Positions 8,530 through 17,453 of a stretch of 64,000 nucleotides of DNA are shown here, piece by piece (the first letter of the stretch is position 1; each line of letters begins with the position of its first letter). Position numbers and translations under genes: made by a program. The notes under the pieces were generated by a model that did not search any database, had not been told where the DNA came from, and saw only the letters and a list, made by a program, of their open reading frames with translations. Origin of the DNA: Sphingomonadaceae bacterium (GTDB taxonomy: Bacteria; Pseudomonadota; Alphaproteobacteria; Sphingomonadales; Sphingomonadaceae); NCBI GenBank assembly GCA_947453945.1, contig CANGJB010000001.1, forward strand, positions 62,001 through 126,000. The letters are read 5' to 3'.

Positions 8530-9399
8530 ATGAAAATCGCATTCATCGGCCTCGGCAATATGGGCGGCGGCATGGCCGCGAATCTCGTCAAGGCGGGGCA
8601 TGATGTCCACGCCTTCGATCTGGCTGAAGCGGCACTGGCGCGCGCCAAGGAAAGCGGCTGCACGACCTACACTTCGGTGAAGGACGCGGTGCAGGGCGCG
8701 GATGCCGTCGTTTCGATGCTGCCCAACGGCGCGATCGTGAAGGCAGTCTACACCGCCGACGTGATTGGCCATGCGCCGACCAGCGCGCTGCTGCTCGATT
8801 GCTCCACCATCGACGTCGCCACCGCGCGCGAAGTGGCGGCCCTCGCCGCAGATGCTGGCTATGCCATGGTCGATGCCCCGGTTTCGGGCGGGATCGCGGC
8901 TGCCAATGGCGGCACGCTTACCTTCATGGTCGGCGGTGCGGCTGATGCCTTCGCACGCGGCGAGCCGATCCTTGCCGCGATGGGCAAGGCGGTCATCCAT
9001 GCCGGAGACAGCGGCGCGGGCCAAGCAGCCAAGATCTGCAACAACATGCTGCTCGGCGCCTCGATGGTCGCGACCTGCGAAACCTTCGCCATGGCGGAGA
9101 AGCTCGGGCTCGACCTGCAGACCTTCTTCGATATTTCCAGCAAGGCTTCGGGCCAGTGCTGGTCGATGACAAGCTATTGCCCAGTTCCGGGTGTCGGCCC
9201 GACGACGCCGGCGGATAACGGCTATCAGGGCGGTTTTGCCACGGCGCTGATGCTCAAGGATCTGAAGCTGGCGATGGCTGCGGCGGCGGATGCCGGGGCC
9301 AATGTGCCGATGGGCGCGCGGGCGGAAGAGCTTTATGCAGCATTCGCCGATGCGGGCAACGGCGGGCTCGATTTCTCGGCGATCATCAAGACGCTTTGA
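8530..9399 (+). CDS. mmsB: 3-hydroxyisobutyrate dehydrogenase
   Basis: 289 residues of the beta-hydroxyacid dehydrogenase family. N-terminal NAD(P) fingerprint FIGLGNMGGGMAANL, substrate loop DAPVSGGIAAANGGTL, catalytic lysine in GAGQAAKICNNMLLG, and the C-terminal KDLKLAMAAA helix. Oxidises 3-hydroxyisobutyrate to methylmalonate semialdehyde, the MmsA substrate. It closes the operon after a 4-bp gap, so all enzymes from isobutyryl-CoA to propionyl-CoA are encoded in one transcript unit. Confidence 0.95.
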   Translation: MKIAFIGLGNMGGGMAANLVKAGHDVHAFDLAEAALARAKESGCTTYTSVKDAVQGADAVVSMLPNGAIVKAVYTADVIGHAPTSALLLDCSTIDVATAREVAALAADAGYAMVDAPVSGGIAAANGGTLTFMVGGAADAFARGEPILAAMGKAVIHAGDSGAGQAAKICNNMLLGASMVATCETFAMAEKLGLDLQTFFDISSKASGQCWSMTSYCPVPGVGPTTPADNGYQGGFATALMLKDLKLAMAAAADAGANVPMGARAEELYAAFADAGNGGLDFSAIIKTL

Positions 9400-9437
9400 A
9401 GCGAGGGATTACCGATCCGTAAGCCTGCCGGCTGCCA

Positions 9438-9470
9438 CCTCTCCATTTGCATCTCGTGAAAATGGAGAGG
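9438..9470. terminator. Hairpin between convergent mmsB and CHAP genes
   Basis: A perfect 11-bp inverted repeat, CCTCTCCATTT (9438-9448) and AAATGGAGAGG (9460-9470), with an 11-nt loop. It lies between two convergent stops (9399 and 9481). There is no run of T on either side, so intrinsic termination is only suggested by its position. Confidence 0.5.
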
Positions 9471-9480
9471 ACCTTGGCGA

Positions 9481-10254
9481 TCACCGTATCCGGCTGGCGA
9501 TAATCCGGCCAATGGGGTCGTTCTTGAGCGATGCCATCGGTGCCGGCGCCGGTACGGCCACGGGCGCATCGCGCACAACCAGTTGGCGGCGGGCCGGTGC
9601 CTGGGTCCGTGCGGTTTCCGGCACGATCCCCTTGAGGAAGTCGGCGCCTATCCGGGGCGTGTAGGCGGTCTTTGCAGAGGCGCTGCCAGCCGAGGCCAGC
9701 ACGGTCAGCCGCTCGTTTGCCACCGGTTTGGCGTTGTAGATGAAGCCGCTCACCGGCCAGTGCGTGGTGCCAAGGCCGCCGAGCGGGGCATACCACACGC
9801 GCACTTCGCTCCAGTCACCTGCCGGGGAGACGTCCACCGCGCGGACGTTGTCTTCCAGATGGCCGCGCCGGCCATCGATGGGCGACCAGTTGGCGTGGCG
9901 CAGCAGCACGGTGCGCGAATCGATGATCCGGCTCACGGCGGCGACATGGCCCAGATGCATTGCGCCATAAGGGCGGAATGCCATGACCGCGCCCACCTTG
10001 GGCCGGGTGCCGCGGGCATAGTGGCCCGCCGCCTGCCCCCACCACGTATACGCATCGCCATAAAGCTGGATGCCCGATACCTGGCGGGCATAAGGCACGC
10101 ACTGGATATAGGGCAGACCAAGGTCTCGCGAACCCGTCTGATCGCGGTCTTCGATGTCTGCAGCTGGGTTGGGCGCTACCGGACGCGCTGTGCTCGCAGC
10201 TGGAAAAGCTGCCAGAACGGTCAGGATCGCAAGAGTTATTGGGCCGCGGCTCAT
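9481..10254 (-). CDS. Secreted CHAP-domain amidase/peptidase
   Basis: 257 residues. The N-terminus has a Sec signal peptide (MSRGPITLAILTVLAAFPAA, likely cleaved near STARP). A CHAP (NlpC/P60-like) domain follows: the nucleophile Cys in YIQCVPYARQVSG, a tryptophan-rich segment, and catalytic His in GAMHLGHVAAVSRI. CHAP enzymes cut amide bonds in peptidoglycan stem peptides or glutathionyl-spermidine; a periplasmic cell-wall role is likely. The C-terminal 80 residues look disordered. Divergent from der across about 146 bp that must hold both promoters. Confidence 0.85.
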   Translation of the reverse strand: MSRGPITLAILTVLAAFPAASTARPVAPNPAADIEDRDQTGSRDLGLPYIQCVPYARQVSGIQLYGDAYTWWGQAAGHYARGTRPKVGAVMAFRPYGAMHLGHVAAVSRIIDSRTVLLRHANWSPIDGRRGHLEDNVRAVDVSPAGDWSEVRVWYAPLGGLGTTHWPVSGFIYNAKPVANERLTVLASAGSASAKTAYTPRIGADFLKGIVPETARTQAPARRQLVVRDAPVAVPAPAPMASLKNDPIGRIIASRIR

Positions 10255-10400
10255 GCAGTGACATTTGCCATCCGGTGGTTAAGGCTGATCTCGCATCACT
10301 GGTTAATGCCGGGTTAGGAGGCAAACTTTTGCCGCCTCGGCCGGTTTCTGCCGATACAGTCGCGCTTGCGTTCCGCTTCCGTTGGGGCCACGGGAGGCCC

Positions 10401-11795
10401 ATGCTTCCTCAGGTTATCATCATCGGCCGCCCCAATGTCGGAAAGTCGACGCTGTTCAACCGGCTGGTTGGCAAGAAGCTCGCACTGGTCGACGACCAGC
10501 CGGGCGTGACGCGCGACCGCCGCTTCGGCGATGCGGATCTGCTCGGCCTGAAGTTCACCATTGTCGACACCGCCGGGTGGGAAGACCTCGATGTCGAGAC
10601 ACTCCCGGGGCGGATGCGCCAGCAGACCGAAGCCTCGCTCGTGGGTGCGGACGTGGCGCTGTTCGTGATCGATGCGCGCGCGGGCGTGACCCCGCTGGAC
10701 GAGGAAATCGCACGGTATTTGCGCTCTAGCCGGGTGCCCATCGTGCTCATGGCCAACAAGGCCGAAGGCCGCGCGGGTGATCCCGGGCTCTATGATGCCT
10801 TCGCGTTGGGCTTTGGCGAGCCGGTGGCGTTTTCCGCCGAGCACGGGCAGGGCCTTGCCGATCTGTTCGAGGCGCTGCGCCCGCATATCGAAGGCAATGC
10901 GGAAGACGCCGACGGAGAGGGCGCGCTCCCGGGCGAAGAAGAAGACGAGGAGGAGTTCGATCCCGAATCGGTCCTCAAGCTCGCCATCGTCGGGCGTCCC
11001 AATGCGGGCAAGTCCACGTTGATCAACAAGATGCTGGGCGAAAACCGGCTGCTGACCGGGCCTGAGGCCGGGATCACGCGCGATTCCATCGCGATTGACT
11101 GGCAATGGTTCGATCCCGCAACCGATGCCTATCGCCCGGTGCGGCTGATCGACACGGCGGGGATGCGCAAGAAGGCGCAGGTCGTCGAGAAGCTGGAGAA
11201 GATGTCGGTCGCCGATGCGCGGCGGGCCATCGATTTTGCCGAAGTGGTCGTGCTCATGCTCGATGCGACGCGCGGGCTGGAACACCAGGACCTCAAGATC
11301 GCCTCTCTGGTGCTTGAGGAAGGCCGCGCGCTGATGATCGCGATCAACAAGTGGGACGTGGCCGAAGACCCCTCCGGCCTGTTCAACGGCATCCGCGCCG
11401 CGCTCGACGAAGGGCTGGCGCAGGTGCGCGGGGTGCCGCTGCTCGCGGTTTCTGCGCGCACGGGCAAGGGGCTCGACCAGATGCTGACGGCGGCCTTCGA
11501 TATCCGCGCCGCGTGGTCGCGCCGCGTGCCGACCTCGGCGCTCAACCGCTGGTTTGATGATGCACTGTCCGCCAACCCGCCGCCGGCGCCGGGCGGCCGC
11601 CGCATCAAGCTGCGCTATATCACCCAGGCGCGCATCCGCCCGCCGAGCTTCGTGATGTTCGGCACGCGGCTCGATCAGCTTCCCGAAAGCTATCGCCGCT
11701 ATCTGATCAACGGCATGCGCCGCGAACTGGGGTTTGAAGCGGTGCCGATCCGGCTGACGCTGCGCAGCCCGACGAATCCATTCGCCAAGAAGTAG
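10401..11795 (+). CDS. der: Ribosome-associated GTPase Der (EngA)
   Basis: 464 residues with the unique tandem G-domain architecture of Der. First P-loop GRPNVGKST near residue 8, with DTAGWED and NKAEG; second P-loop GRPNAGKST after an acidic linker (EEEDEEEFDPES), with DTAGMRKK and NKWD. The C-terminal KH-like domain ends in RSPTNPFAKK. It is required for 50S subunit maturation. The ATG at 10401 has a GGGAGG site upstream. A conserved single-copy chromosomal gene, so it anchors this window to a chromosome. Confidence 0.97.
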   Translation: MLPQVIIIGRPNVGKSTLFNRLVGKKLALVDDQPGVTRDRRFGDADLLGLKFTIVDTAGWEDLDVETLPGRMRQQTEASLVGADVALFVIDARAGVTPLDEEIARYLRSSRVPIVLMANKAEGRAGDPGLYDAFALGFGEPVAFSAEHGQGLADLFEALRPHIEGNAEDADGEGALPGEEEDEEEFDPESVLKLAIVGRPNAGKSTLINKMLGENRLLTGPEAGITRDSIAIDWQWFDPATDAYRPVRLIDTAGMRKKAQVVEKLEKMSVADARRAIDFAEVVVLMLDATRGLEHQDLKIASLVLEEGRALMIAINKWDVAEDPSGLFNGIRAALDEGLAQVRGVPLLAVSARTGKGLDQMLTAAFDIRAAWSRRVPTSALNRWFDDALSANPPPAPGGRRIKLRYITQARIRPPSFVMFGTRLDQLPESYRRYLINGMRRELGFEAVPIRLTLRSPTNPFAKK

Positions 11796-11808
11796 GACAG
11801 GACGCGCC

Positions 11809-12234
11809 ATGCCCGATGCCGCCTTGCCGCTAGACCCCGCGATCCTGCCGCATAGCGCGGGCAGCGCACTGCGGCGCGGCATCACCGGCAAGTGCCCGCG
11901 CTGCGGCGGTACGCATCTGTTTGCCAAGCTCTTGAAGCCGGTCGAGCGCTGCCGGATGTGCGGGCAGAATTGGTCGATCCATTCGGCCGACGATTTCCCG
12001 CCCTACATCGCAATCCTGCTGACGGGGCACTTGATGGCTCCGGTGATCATCCTGCTGGGGCAGAGCGAGGCCCTTCCGCAATGGGCGATTATGGCCATCG
12101 TGCTGGTCCTTGCCGCGTCGCTCATCGCGGCGATTTTGCAGCCTGCCAAAGGTGCGGTGATTGCGCTGCAGTGGTGGCTGGGGCTGCAGGGCTTTGCCGG
12201 GCATTCGGGGAAGGCTGAGGCCGGCGTGGCTTAG
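11809..12234 (+). CDS. DUF983 family membrane protein
   Basis: 141 residues. Two zinc-knuckle-like pairs precede the membrane part: CPRCGG and CRMCGQNW (about residues 28 and 45). Two hydrophobic segments follow (APVIILLG region and AIMAIVLVLAASLIAAIL), typical of DUF983, whose members lie near cytochrome oxidase or haem genes in other alphaproteobacteria; function unknown. Likely co-transcribed with der (13-bp gap). Convergent with and overlapping the next gene by 4 bp. Confidence 0.85.
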   Translation: MPDAALPLDPAILPHSAGSALRRGITGKCPRCGGTHLFAKLLKPVERCRMCGQNWSIHSADDFPPYIAILLTGHLMAPVIILLGQSEALPQWAIMAIVLVLAASLIAAILQPAKGAVIALQWWLGLQGFAGHSGKAEAGVA

Positions 12235-12608
12235 CCGGGGAAGGCCTTGGCCCGCGTCCATAGCAGCACCGGCGGCAGCACCAGTTCAACCAGGCCAAGT
12301 ACCATGAACAGCAGCGACGGCAGCCCGACCTGCGCAGCAGACACCAATCGCGCGACGCCGCCCATGAAGAACACCAGCATCAGAGCGCGAAACATCTGGC
12401 TCCGTGCAGCCAGATCCTGCGCGCACCACACGCTGGCCGCGCCGAAGCCGAGGAACAACGTGGCGTAAAACCGGTCTTCGCTGTCCATCGTGGCATTGAC
12501 GGCGACGCCGCCGGGGATGCTTGCGGGGCCATAGCCGATATGCACGAGCGCGATGCCCATGCAGACGACGCCGAACAGCGTGACGAAGCCTTTGAGCAGG
12601 GCCTTCAC
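12231..12608 (-). CDS. DUF4345 family membrane protein
   Basis: About 125 residues with four predicted hydrophobic helices (GFVTLFGVVCMGIALVHIG; FYATLFLGFGAASVW; ALMLVFFMGGVARLVSA; LLFMVLGLVELVLPPVLL), matching DUF4345 in length and in the DSEDRFYATLFLGFG signature. A GTG at 12608 gives a 4-bp GTGA overlap with the upstream stop and is the better start; an ATG at 12641 is possible but would overlap that gene by 37 bp. Function unknown. Confidence 0.8.
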   Translation of the reverse strand: MKALLKGFVTLFGVVCMGIALVHIGYGPASIPGGVAVNATMDSEDRFYATLFLGFGAASVWCAQDLAARSQMFRALMLVFFMGGVARLVSAAQVGLPSLLFMVLGLVELVLPPVLLWTRAKAFPG

Positions 12609-13339
12609 AGGAAATTGTTCGGCCAGATCATCGTGCGCCACATGTGCGCTGTCGGTGAACCATCAAAGCCCAGCCCTTCCTCCGGCTCGCGGAAGTTGCG
12701 GGCGATGACATCTTCGAGCTCCTCGGGCACTACTATCGGGAAATCATCGAAGAAGTAGGTGTCGTAGAGCGTCATCTGCCGCGCGGTCATGTACCATTCG
12801 TGGTTCTTCGCATACTCCGCATCGCGCAGCAGGTAGTCCGGCACCTGATAGTCCGGGCCGAAGAAGGCGTGATAGCTTTCAGGGTAGGCGTAGCCGGCGG
12901 CTTCATCGGGCACATAGCGCAGCGCCTGATGGTATTTTACCGCGAAGGCGACTTCGGGATCGACATAAGGCTCCACCAGCTGCGCGCTCCAGTAGCCGTG
13001 GTCGCAGCGGATCAGGCAGCCGTTGGAAATGTCGTGGAGCAGGCAGGCCATCACGACATTTTCCGGCAGCCCATCATCCAGCGCGCGCTTGGCGCTGACG
13101 AGGAGGTGCCGCACGGTGATATCGCCGAAGCGGCAGCGGAAGAAATCCATCAGGCGCGGGCGTTCGGGCATGCGCGGCAGGGCGGGGTTATCGCCCATCA
13201 TGAACACCGTCTTTGGGTTCAGGCGCTTGAGAAGCTCGCTCTCGTTATCGACGAAATCGGTGCCCTTCCAGCCGACGGGCGAAGGGTAGATCAGGCGTTC
13301 ACGGCCATCTTGCGGCCAGGGTCTTGTATCGTCGCTCAT
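12605..13339 (-). CDS. HD-domain-like phosphohydrolase family protein
   Basis: About 244 residues starting MSDDTRPWPQ. A helical core contains VVMACLLHDISNG, with the adjacent His-Asp expected of an HD metal site, and VKYHQALRYVPDE as a possible further ligand. The remainder (MMGDNPALPRMPERPRLMDF, then HEWYMTARQMTLYDTYFFDD) is not something I can assign to a characterised enzyme; similar proteins are annotated as predicted HD phosphohydrolases. It is the first gene of a two-gene unit with the DUF4345 protein. Confidence 0.6.
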   Translation of the reverse strand: MSDDTRPWPQDGRERLIYPSPVGWKGTDFVDNESELLKRLNPKTVFMMGDNPALPRMPERPRLMDFFRCRFGDITVRHLLVSAKRALDDGLPENVVMACLLHDISNGCLIRCDHGYWSAQLVEPYVDPEVAFAVKYHQALRYVPDEAAGYAYPESYHAFFGPDYQVPDYLLRDAEYAKNHEWYMTARQMTLYDTYFFDDFPIVVPEELEDVIARNFREPEEGLGFDGSPTAHMWRTMIWPNNFL

Positions 13340-13391
13340 CTGCGGAAGGGTAGGCGCGGCGCTGCCACTGGGCAAGCGCCGCGCCGATGCC

Positions 13392-14567
13392 TCAGAGGAC
13401 TTCGAACAGCCCCGCCGCGCCCATGCCGCCGCCGACGCACATCGTGACGACGACATGCTTCGCACCGCGGCGCTTGCCCTCGATCAGCGCGTGCATCACG
13501 CCGCGTGCGCCGGTCATGCCATAGGGGTGCCCGATGGAAATGGCGCCGCCGTTGACGTTGAGCAGCTCATTGGGGATGCCCAACTTGTCGCGGCAGTAGA
13601 GCACCTGCACCGCGAAAGCCTCGTTCAGTTCCCACAGGCCGATATCGTCCATCTTCAGGCCAAAGCGCTTCAGCAGCGCGGGGACCGCGAAGACCGGGCC
13701 GATGCCCATCTCGTCAGGCTCGGTGCCAGCAGCGGCCATGCCAACGTAGCGGCCCAGCGGCGCGAGGCCCTTCTTCGCGGCAACGGCGGCTTCCATCAGC
13801 ACGACGGCGGCCGAGCCATCCGAAAGCTGGCTGGCGTTACCGGCCGTCACGATGCCGCCTTCGATCACGGGCTTGAGCGCCTGGAGATTTTCCAGCGTGG
13901 TCGAGGGGCGGTTGCCTTCGTCCTTGGTGAGCGTCACGTCCTGCATCGTGATCTCGCCGGTTTCCTTGTTCTGCACGCCCATCGAGGCGCTAGCGGCGAC
14001 GATCTCGTCATCGAACTTGCCGGCGGCCTGCGCGGCGGCAGTGCGCTGCTGCGATTGCAGGGCGTATTCGTCGCAAGACTCGCGGCTGATGTTGTAGCGC
14101 TTGCCCACCGTTTCGGCGGTCTGCAGCATCGGCATGTAAACCGCGTTGTGCATGGCAATGAGGCTGCGATCAGGCGCAACGCGCATGTCCTTGGTCTGGA
14201 CGAGGCTGATCGATTCCTGGCCGCCCGCGGCGACGACATCCATCCGGTCGACGATGATCTGCTTGGCGGCGGTGGCGATGGTCATCAGGCCCGAGGAGCA
14301 CTGGCGGTCCATGCTCATGCCCGAAACGGTGACCGGCAGGCCGGCGCGCAGTGCGACCTGGCGGGCGATGTTGCCGGCCTGCGCGCCCTGCTGGAGCGCG
14401 GAGCCCCACAGCACGTCGTCGATTTCGCCGCCCTCGATCCCGGCGCGCGCAACAGCGGCTTCGAGCGAAAGCGCGCCGAGCGTGGCGCCTGCGGTGGCAT
14501 TGAACGCGCCCTTGTAGGCACGGCCGATGGGGGTGCGGGCAGCAGCGACGATAACGGCATCACGCAT
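13392..14567 (-). CDS. Acetyl-CoA C-acyltransferase (thiolase)
   Basis: 391 residues, full-length thiolase II type. Nucleophile C90 in [13 protein letters not shown], the loop His in [11 protein letters not shown]..., catalytic His in [16 protein letters not shown] and the second Cys in [17 protein letters not shown]. Catalyses thiolytic cleavage of 3-ketoacyl-CoA. Last gene of a minus-strand operon with thioesterase, serine hydrolase, 3-hydroxyacyl-CoA dehydrogenase and acyl-CoA ligase; its start overlaps the ligase stop by 8 bp. A longer frame reaching 14831 is spurious because it covers the ligase. Confidence 0.94.
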   Translation of the reverse strand: MRDAVIVAAARTPIGRAYKGAFNATAGATLGALSLEAAVARAGIEGGEIDDVLWGSALQQGAQAGNIARQVALRAGLPVTVSGMSMDRQCSSGLMTIATAAKQIIVDRMDVVAAGGQESISLVQTKDMRVAPDRSLIAMHNAVYMPMLQTAETVGKRYNISRESCDEYALQSQQRTAAAQAAGKFDDEIVAASASMGVQNKETGEITMQDVTLTKDEGNRPSTTLENLQALKPVIEGGIVTAGNASQLSDGSAAVVLMEAAVAAKKGLAPLGRYVGMAAAGTEPDEMGIGPVFAVPALLKRFGLKMDDIGLWELNEAFAVQVLYCRDKLGIPNELLNVNGGAISIGHPYGMTGARGVMHALIEGKRRGAKHVVVTMCVGGGMGAAGLFEVL

Positions 14568-16158
14568 GATTGGTCTCCTTGGAATCCGGTTGGGGTAAGG
14601 GCTTTTGTTCGATGGGATTGCCGCCGAAGTGATCGCGCAGCTCGCGCTTGAGCACTTTGCCGATGGGGCTGCGCGGCAGTTCGCGCACCACTTCGATGCG
14701 GGCGATGCGCTGCGTCTTGCCGAGCGCGCGGTTGGCTTCCTCGCGGATCGCTTCCGGATCGGCGTTCGGGTCAGCCAGCACGACCACGGCGAGCGGGGTT
14801 TCGCCCCAGCGGTCTGACGGGATGCCGACAACCGCCGCCTCGCGCACAGCGTCCTGACGGGTCAGTTCGGCTTCGAGGTCGGTGGGGAAGATGTTGAATC
14901 CGCCCGAGATGATCATGTCCTTGGCGCGGTCCATCAGGATGAGGAAGCCGTCCTCGTCAAACCGCCCCACATCGCCGTGGCGCAGATAGCGGTGCCCGTC
15001 CTTGTCGTACCATTCCATCTCGCGCGTCTTGGCGGGCTGGCCGTGATAGCCGTTCATCATGATTGGCGAACGGCCGACAATCTCGCCGACTTCGCCTTGC
15101 GCCAGCTCGTTGCCTTCCTCGTCGATGATCTTGATGATGTGGCCCGGCGAGGGCTGGCCCACGGTATGGAGCTTGTCCGGGTGCTTGTGCGCAACGAGGT
15201 TGGTGGTGGCGCCGCCTTCCGTGAGGCCATAGCCTTCGACCAGGCCGCCCGGCCAGCGCGCCAGCACATCGGCCTTGAGCCATGCAGGGAAGGGCGCCGA
15301 GGTGCAGGTCTTGAGCCGGTAGGAGGTCAGGTCGAAGGTGCCGAAATCCGGCAGTTCCATGATCCGGCGGTACTGCACCGGCACGAGCATGGCGTTGGTG
15401 ACGCGCTCGCGCTCGCTGAGTTCGAGGAAAGCGCGGGCATCGAACTTCTTCATGAGCACGACCTTGCCCGCTGCGGTCAGCGTGGGAAGGAAGCTGACCA
15501 GCGTGGTGTTCGAATAGAGCGGGGTCGAACAGATCGTGGCGGTATCGTCGTCAAAGCCCGAGCCGAGCCCGCGCCGGACATATTCGTGGCGCATCTGGTG
15601 TGATTGCACGATGCCCTTGGGGCTGCCCGTGGTGCCCGAGGAATAGATGATGTTGAACGGGTCTTCCGGCTGGGGAAGGCGTTCTTCGGGCTTGGTGCCT
15701 ACCGGCGCGATCCACTGCGAGAAGGGCACGCCCGCCCCGCTGTCATCCAGCGCGATGCGCTTGACGTGCGCGGGAAAGGGCAGGCCGGCCAGCCCTTCGG
15801 CCATTGCGGCATCCAGCAGCAGCACGCGGCTGGTGCTGTCGGCCAGCATGGCGAGCCCGGTGGCAGGCGCGGCGGTCGATGTGAGCGGTGCGGCCACGGC
15901 CCCTGCGCGCAAGGCGCCGAGGAAGGCGAGCCCGGTGTTCACTGAATTGCTCGCCGCAATGGCGACCGGCTCATTCGCCTCCACGCCTTCGCGCTGCAGC
16001 GCGGCGGCCACGCGGTCGAGCATACCATCGAGATCGGCCCAGGAAATCCGGGTGGTCTCATCCGCAATGGCGATAGCCGGGCCCCGCCGTTCGGCATGGG
16101 CCCTGATGATCACGCTCAGCGGAATGAACGGAGCCTCGATGATATCCTCGATGCGCAT
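14560..16158 (-). CDS. AMP-dependent acyl-CoA ligase
   Basis: 532 residues of the ANL superfamily. P-loop-like A3 motif [19 protein letters not shown]5 region [11 protein letters not shown], the A7/A8 hinge [12 protein letters not shown] and [16 protein letters not shown], and the A10 lysine in [10 protein letters not shown]. Activates a carboxylic acid with ATP and CoA. Organised with a beta-oxidation dehydrogenase and thiolase, so a medium-chain or alicyclic acid from the neighbouring catabolic region is a plausible substrate; specificity cannot be read from sequence. Confidence 0.9.
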   Translation of the reverse strand: MRIEDIIEAPFIPLSVIIRAHAERRGPAIAIADETTRISWADLDGMLDRVAAALQREGVEANEPVAIAASNSVNTGLAFLGALRAGAVAAPLTSTAAPATGLAMLADSTSRVLLLDAAMAEGLAGLPFPAHVKRIALDDSGAGVPFSQWIAPVGTKPEERLPQPEDPFNIIYSSGTTGSPKGIVQSHQMRHEYVRRGLGSGFDDDTATICSTPLYSNTTLVSFLPTLTAAGKVVLMKKFDARAFLELSERERVTNAMLVPVQYRRIMELPDFGTFDLTSYRLKTCTSAPFPAWLKADVLARWPGGLVEGYGLTEGGATTNLVAHKHPDKLHTVGQPSPGHIIKIIDEEGNELAQGEVGEIVGRSPIMMNGYHGQPAKTREMEWYDKDGHRYLRHGDVGRFDEDGFLILMDRAKDMIISGGFNIFPTDLEAELTRQDAVREAAVVGIPSDRWGETPLAVVVLADPNADPEAIREEANRALGKTQRIARIEVVRELPRSPIGKVLKRELRDHFGGNPIEQKPLPQPDSKETNHA

Positions 16159-16172
16159 GGCCGCTCTCGTCC

Positions 16173-17429
16173 TCAGTCGAAGGCTTCGCCCGCAGCGGCC
16201 TTGCGGGCCAGCAGCGGAGCGACAGGGAGGCCATGCTTCTCAAGGCCCGCGACGACAGTGGCGAGACCGATATGGCTTGCCCAGAACATCGGGCCGCCGG
16301 TCCAGGCGGGCCAGCCATAGCCGTTGAGCCACACGGTATCGATATCTGAAGCGCGCTGCGAAATGCCTTCTTCAAGGATCAGCGCGCCTTCGCTGATCAT
16401 TGGGTAGAGCAGGCGTTCGAGGATTTCTGCCGCGTCGATCTTGCGCTGGGGCTTGCCGGCCTTCGCCGCCCACTCCGCGATCAGGCCGCGTGTGACCTCA
16501 GCGGGCTTGCGCTGGCGGCTCTCGTCATAATCGTAGAAGCCCTTGCCGGTTTTCTGGCCCCAGCGACCGAGCGCGCAGAGCGCCTCGCGCAAGGTTTCGA
16601 TGCGGCTGGGATCGCGGTGCCAGCCGATGTCGAGCCCGGCGAGGTCGGCCATCTGGAACGGACCCATCGGGAAGCCGAATTCGAGAAGAGCGTTATCGAC
16701 CTCGGCAAAGTCCGCGCCTTCCATGATCAGCGCATTGGCCTGTTCCTGCCGCTTGCCGAGCATGCGGTTGCCGATGAAGCCGTGGCATACGCCAGAGACC
16801 ACCGGGACCTTCCCGATCTTCACGGATAGCGCCATGACTGTGCCAAGCACATCCTTGGCGGTGGCCGAGCCGCGCACGACTTCGAGCAGCTTCATCACGT
16901 TGGCGGGCGAGAAGAAGTGCATGCCGAGCACCGCCTCGGGGCGCTTGGTGCAGGCGCCGATCTCGTTCACGTCGAGGTAGCTGGTGTTGCTGGCAAGGAT
17001 CGCGCCTTGCTTTACAATGCCATCAAGCTTGCCGAAGACCTCTTTCTTGACGTCCATGCTTTCATAGACCGCCTCGATCACCAGATCGGCATCGGCCAGC
17101 GCGCCGAAATCGAGCGACGGGGTGAGCCGGCCCATTGCGGCTTCGGCCAGCGCGGCGTCCATCTTGCCCCGCTTCACGGTGTTTTCGTAGTTGCGGCGCA
17201 TGGTGGCAACGCCCCGGTCGAGCGCTTCCTGCGTCATTTCCACGATGGTGACGGGGATGCCGGCGGTGAGGAAGTTCATCGTGATGCCGCCGCCCATCGT
17301 GCCCGCGCCGATCACGCCGACCTTGTTGATGGGGAGAAGCGCGGTATCCGCCGGAATATCGTTGATCGTCGCGGCGAGCTTGCGCGCAGCATCGATATGC
17401 TCTTTTGCGCCGGAAATGGGATCAGACAT
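16173..17429 (-). CDS. 3-hydroxyacyl-CoA dehydrogenase (stand-alone, two C-terminal domains)
   Basis: 418 residues. After an unusual 35-residue leader comes the NAD fold KVGVIGAGTMGGGITMNFL, NTSYLDVNEI, and the catalytic His in GMHFFSPANVMKLLEVV, followed by both 3HCDH C-terminal domains (CHGFIGNRML; GWGQKTGKGFYDY-like segment near 280; second copy ending near 400). It lacks the enoyl-CoA hydratase half found in FadB-type fusions, and the leader resembles the linker of such fusions. Oxidises L-3-hydroxyacyl-CoA to 3-ketoacyl-CoA, feeding the thiolase downstream. Confidence 0.92.
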   Translation of the reverse strand: MSDPISGAKEHIDAARKLAATINDIPADTALLPINKVGVIGAGTMGGGITMNFLTAGIPVTIVEMTQEALDRGVATMRRNYENTVKRGKMDAALAEAAMGRLTPSLDFGALADADLVIEAVYESMDVKKEVFGKLDGIVKQGAILASNTSYLDVNEIGACTKRPEAVLGMHFFSPANVMKLLEVVRGSATAKDVLGTVMALSVKIGKVPVVSGVCHGFIGNRMLGKRQEQANALIMEGADFAEVDNALLEFGFPMGPFQMADLAGLDIGWHRDPSRIETLREALCALGRWGQKTGKGFYDYDESRQRKPAEVTRGLIAEWAAKAGKPQRKIDAAEILERLLYPMISEGALILEEGISQRASDIDTVWLNGYGWPAWTGGPMFWASHIGLATVVAGLEKHGLPVAPLLARKAAAGEAFD

Positions 17430-17453
17430 CGCGTTGGTCTCCTTGTGCTGGGT

